18,874 nucleotides of DNA, from assembly GCA_023433985.1 (NCBI GenBank), contig JAEYTN010000543.1, positions 1-18,874 of the forward strand, in the 5' to 3' direction. The notes under the pieces are model-generated. The model was not told where the DNA came from, did no database searches, and worked only from the letters and a program-made list of their open reading frames with translations. The position numbers and the translations under genes are program-made. The DNA is from Pseudomonadota bacterium (GTDB lineage: Bacteria > Pseudomonadota > Alphaproteobacteria > Rhizobiales > Devosiaceae). Positions 16,426 through 18,874 of this stretch are shown piece by piece; position 1 is the first letter of the stretch; each line of letters starts with the position of its first letter.

Positions 16426-17022
16426 ATGCGCCTGCTCGTCATCGATAACTACGATAGCTTCACCTACAACCTCGTCCATTTCCTCGGCGAACTGGGTGCG
16501 GACTCGACCGTGAAGCGCAACGACAAGATCACCCTCGACGAGGTTGCGGCACTCCGGCCCGAAGCCGTCGTCCTGTCGCCCGGCCCGGCCACGCCCGACA
16601 CCGCCGGCATCTGCCTGCCGCTGATCGCCCGCTTCGCCTCGACGACGCCGATCCTCGGGGTCTGCCTTGGACACCAGGCGCTCGGCCAGGCCTTCGGCGG
16701 TGACGTCATCCGCGCGCCAGAACTGATGCACGGCAAGACCAGCGCCATCAACCACACCGGCAAGGGCCTGTTCCGGGGCCTCAATTCCGGCTTCGAGGCA
16801 ACGCGCTACCACTCGCTGATCGTCAAGCCCGAAACCCTGCCCGACACCCTCGAGGTCACCGCGTCCACGGCCGACGGCCTCATCATGGGCATGCAGCACC
16901 GGCAGCATCCGAGCCACGGGGTGCAGTTTCACCCCGAGAGCATCGCATCCGAGAACGGCCACGCGATCCTCCAGAACTTCCTCAACCTCGCCCGTGACTT
17001 CAACCTGAAGAAGGCCGCCTGA
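16426..17022 (+). CDS. trpG: Anthranilate synthase component II (glutamine amidotransferase)
   Basis: TrpG releases ammonia from glutamine for TrpE. This 198-residue class-I amidotransferase begins with the diagnostic MRLLVIDNYDSFTYNLVHFL. It has the oxyanion-hole SPGPATPD (51-58), nucleophile C80 in GVCLGHQALGQAFGG, MHGKTS (101-106), ATRYHSL (125-131) and the catalytic H169/E171 in GVQFHPESI. The ATG at 16426 has AGGGGAG eight bases upstream. That ribosome-binding site lies between CTGG (16404-16407) and CCAG (16420-16423), so it can be partly paired. Its stop overlaps the trpD start (TGATG). Confidence 0.97.
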   Translation: MRLLVIDNYDSFTYNLVHFLGELGADSTVKRNDKITLDEVAALRPEAVVLSPGPATPDTAGICLPLIARFASTTPILGVCLGHQALGQAFGGDVIRAPELMHGKTSAINHTGKGLFRGLNSGFEATRYHSLIVKPETLPDTLEVTASTADGLIMGMQHRQHPSHGVQFHPESIASENGHAILQNFLNLARDFNLKKAA

Positions 17023-18032
17023 TGGATATCAAGGCCGCACTCAACAAGATCGCGTCCCGCCAGGACCTGACCGGCGAGGAAATGCGCGCCGTCATGACCA
17101 CGATCATGGACGGCAACGCCACCCCGAGCCAGATCGGCGCCTTCCTCATGGGCATGCGGGTGAAAGGCGAAACGGTCGGCGAGATCGCCGCCGCCGTCTC
17201 CATCCTGCGCGAGAAGATGGTGCCGGTTGCTGCACCCGAGGATGTCATCGACATCGTCGGCACCGGCGGCGACGGCGCGGAAACGCTCAACATCTCCACT
17301 GCCTCGGCCTTTGTCACCGCCGCCGCAGGCATCCCCGTAGCCAAGCACGGCAACCGGGCGCTGAGCTCGAAATCCGGCGCATCCGACGTTCTGGTCGCTC
17401 TCGGCGTCAAGCTCGACCTGAGCCCCGAAAAGATCAGCCAGTGCATCGCGGAAGCCGGCATCGGCTTCATGTTCGCGCCGGCCCACCATCCGGCCATGAA
17501 GCATGTGGGTCCCACCCGCGTGGAGATGGGCACCCGCACCATGTTCAACCTGCTGGGCCCCCAGTCCAACCCGGCCGGCGCCCGCCGCTATATGCTCGGG
17601 GTGTACGACAAGCGCTGGGTGGAACCTGTCGCCGCCGCGCTCCTCGCCAACCGCGCCGTCTCCGCCTGGGTCGTGCATGGAGCCGACGGGCTCGACGAAC
17701 TCTCGACCACCGGGACCAGCTTCGTCGCCTCCATCAGGAACGGCGACCTCCGCAGCTTCGATGTCAGCCCGGAGGATGCCGGCCTGCCCCGCGCCAGCCT
17801 CGCCGACCTCAAGGGCGCCGACCCAGCCTACAATGGCGAGCGCATGCGCGCCCTGTTCGACGGTGAGCGCGACGCCTACCGCGACATCGTGCTCTACAAC
17901 ACCGCCGCCGCCCTCGTGGTCGCCGAGAAGGCGCCGGACCTGAAGGCCGGCGTCGCAATCGCTGCCGATACCATCGACTCCGGCAAAGCCCGAGCCAAGC
18001 TCGACGCGCTCATCGCCGTCTCCAACAGCTGA
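17022..18032 (+). CDS. trpD: Anthranilate phosphoribosyltransferase
   Basis: TrpD joins anthranilate to phosphoribosyl pyrophosphate, the second step specific to tryptophan. It has 336 residues, the usual length. The PRPP-binding loop is GTGGDG (80-85), followed by NISTAS (90-95) and [15 protein letters not shown] (108-122). The later motif [18 protein letters not shown] and the [14 protein letters not shown] block are also present. There is no fused amidotransferase domain, consistent with a separate trpG. The ATG at 17022 shares a base with the trpG stop, indicating translational coupling. The trpC start is 14 bp downstream of the stop. Confidence 0.98.
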   Translation: MDIKAALNKIASRQDLTGEEMRAVMTTIMDGNATPSQIGAFLMGMRVKGETVGEIAAAVSILREKMVPVAAPEDVIDIVGTGGDGAETLNISTASAFVTAAAGIPVAKHGNRALSSKSGASDVLVALGVKLDLSPEKISQCIAEAGIGFMFAPAHHPAMKHVGPTRVEMGTRTMFNLLGPQSNPAGARRYMLGVYDKRWVEPVAAALLANRAVSAWVVHGADGLDELSTTGTSFVASIRNGDLRSFDVSPEDAGLPRASLADLKGADPAYNGERMRALFDGERDAYRDIVLYNTAAALVVAEKAPDLKAGVAIAADTIDSGKARAKLDALIAVSNS

Positions 18033-18046
18033 CCCACCACGGATCA

Positions 18047-18841
18047 ATGGCCGACATCCTCTCCCAGATCGAAACCTACAAGCGCGAGGAAATCGCCGCG
18101 GCCAAGACGCTGCGCCCCTGGAACGAGGTCGTCGCCCAGGCGCATGACGCGCCACCGGTCCGCCGGTTTCTTTCCGCGCTCAAGCGCAAGCGCACCGAGG
18201 GCAAGTATGCCCTCATCGCCGAGGTAAAGAAGGCCAGCCCCTCCAAGGGTCTGATCCGCCCCGACTTCAACCCGGCGGAACTTGCCCGCGCTTACGAGCT
18301 GGGCGGCGCCGCCTGTCTTTCCGTCCTCACTGACCGCCCGAGCTTCCAGGGTGCGCCGAGCTACCTGATCGAGGCGCGTGCCGCCACAGGCCTGCCGGTG
18401 CTGCGCAAGGACTTCCTGTTCGAAACCTACCAGGTGGCCGAGGCCCGCTCCTGGGGCGCCGACTGCATCCTTATCATCCTCGCCGCCGTCACCGACGACG
18501 TGGCCCGGTACCTGCTCGACGCCGCCGAGGAATGGCGCATGGACGCGCTGGTGGAGGTGCACGACCAGATCGAGCTCGACCGCGCCCTCGGCCTCAATGC
18601 CGAGTTCATCGGCATCAACAACCGTAACCTCCGCACCTTCGAGACAACGCTCCAGACCTCGATCAACCTCGCCGGCGGCGTGCCGGACGGCGTCCATCTC
18701 GTCTCCGAGAGCGGCATCACCACCCACGAAGACGTCTACCGCTTGGACCGCGACGCCAATATCGGCACCTTCCTCGTCGGCGAAAGCCTGATGCGGCAGG
18801 ATGATGTCACCGCGGCCACCTTCAAGCTGCTGAACGGCTGA
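18047..18841 (+). CDS. trpC: Indole-3-glycerol phosphate synthase
   Basis: TrpC closes the indole ring by decarboxylating 1-(o-carboxyphenylamino)-1-deoxyribulose 5-phosphate. The 264-residue TIM barrel has [12 protein letters not shown] (57-68, including catalytic E59 and K61), VLRKDFL (118-124, K121), LVEVHD (168-173, E170), IGINNRNL (188-195), VSESGI (219-224) and the ending FLVGESLMR. It is monofunctional, with no fused TrpF domain, so phosphoribosylanthranilate isomerase must be encoded elsewhere, as is usual in alphaproteobacteria. The stop overlaps the moaC start (TGATG). Confidence 0.98.
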   Translation: MADILSQIETYKREEIAAAKTLRPWNEVVAQAHDAPPVRRFLSALKRKRTEGKYALIAEVKKASPSKGLIRPDFNPAELARAYELGGAACLSVLTDRPSFQGAPSYLIEARAATGLPVLRKDFLFETYQVAEARSWGADCILIILAAVTDDVARYLLDAAEEWRMDALVEVHDQIELDRALGLNAEFIGINNRNLRTFETTLQTSINLAGGVPDGVHLVSESGITTHEDVYRLDRDANIGTFLVGESLMRQDDVTAATFKLLNG

Positions 18842-18874
18842 TGGCTCTCACCCACCTCAACCAGAAGGGCGAGG
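18841..18874 (+). CDS. moaC: Cyclic pyranopterin monophosphate synthase MoaC, N-terminal fragment
   Basis: Only the first 11 codons are inside the window ([11 protein letters not shown]), cut by the right edge. The LTHLNxxGE opening is characteristic of MoaC, which acts in the early steps of molybdenum-cofactor synthesis. The order trpC-moaC is known from many alphaproteobacteria (often followed by moeA and lexA), which supports the call. The ATG shares a base with the trpC stop. Confidence 0.75.
   Translation, partial: MALTHLNQKGE

Overview
This is a high-GC, gene-dense chromosomal segment from an alphaproteobacterium. The best guess is a member of the Hyphomicrobiales, possibly Devosia-like; that assignment rests on protein similarity recalled from memory and on gene order, not on a search. 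The blocks tpiA / secG / pyrG and ppiD / trp / moaC are housekeeping neighbourhoods known from alphaproteobacteria. There is no sign of phage, transposon, CRISPR, tRNA or rRNA, and no gene-free stretch longer than about 230 bp.

Layout. (1) 22-3431 (+): a tight operon with an RbsA-type two-domain ABC ATPase, an RbsC-type permease and an AHL-lactonase-like metallo-beta-lactamase-fold hydrolase. The solute-binding protein, if present, lies to the left of the window. (2) 3438-5535 (-): a YihY/BrkB membrane protein, a DUF1905 protein and an exported hypothetical protein. (3) 5639-7449: an SRAP/YedK-type DNA-crosslink repair protein (+) facing a DadA-like FAD oxidoreductase (-), with overlapping stop codons. 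(4) 7679-8600 (+): a small exported protein broken by a frameshift, then a NUDIX hydrolase. (5) 8607-12807 (-): tpiA, secG (with its own rho-independent terminator), pyrG, a 58-residue DUF4169 gene, a glutathione peroxidase and an 85-residue hypothetical protein. (6) 12934 to the right edge (+): ppiD-trpE-[leader peptide]-trpG-trpD-trpC-moaC, mostly joined by one-base stop/start overlaps (TGATG).

How the genes work together. TrpE and TrpG form anthranilate synthase, and TrpD and TrpC carry out the next two pathway steps that lead from chorismate towards tryptophan. MoaC belongs to molybdenum-cofactor synthesis. PpiD and SecG both concern protein export, and PyrG and TpiA are core metabolism.

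The most interesting signal is in the 97-bp gap between trpE and trpG. It contains an 11-codon reading frame with two Trp codons (MTMTRRWRRWF). The frame has a good ribosome-binding site, its ATG overlaps the trpE stop codon, and a strong 10-bp hairpin follows it. It looks like a trpL-type leader placed inside the operon, so it would control trpGDC separately from trpE. I see no U-run after the hairpin, so the mechanism is open. Other points of interest are the transporter-plus-lactonase operon, the frameshifted secreted protein, a PpiD whose parvulin domain looks degenerate, and an ABC ATPase with an atypical first signature motif.
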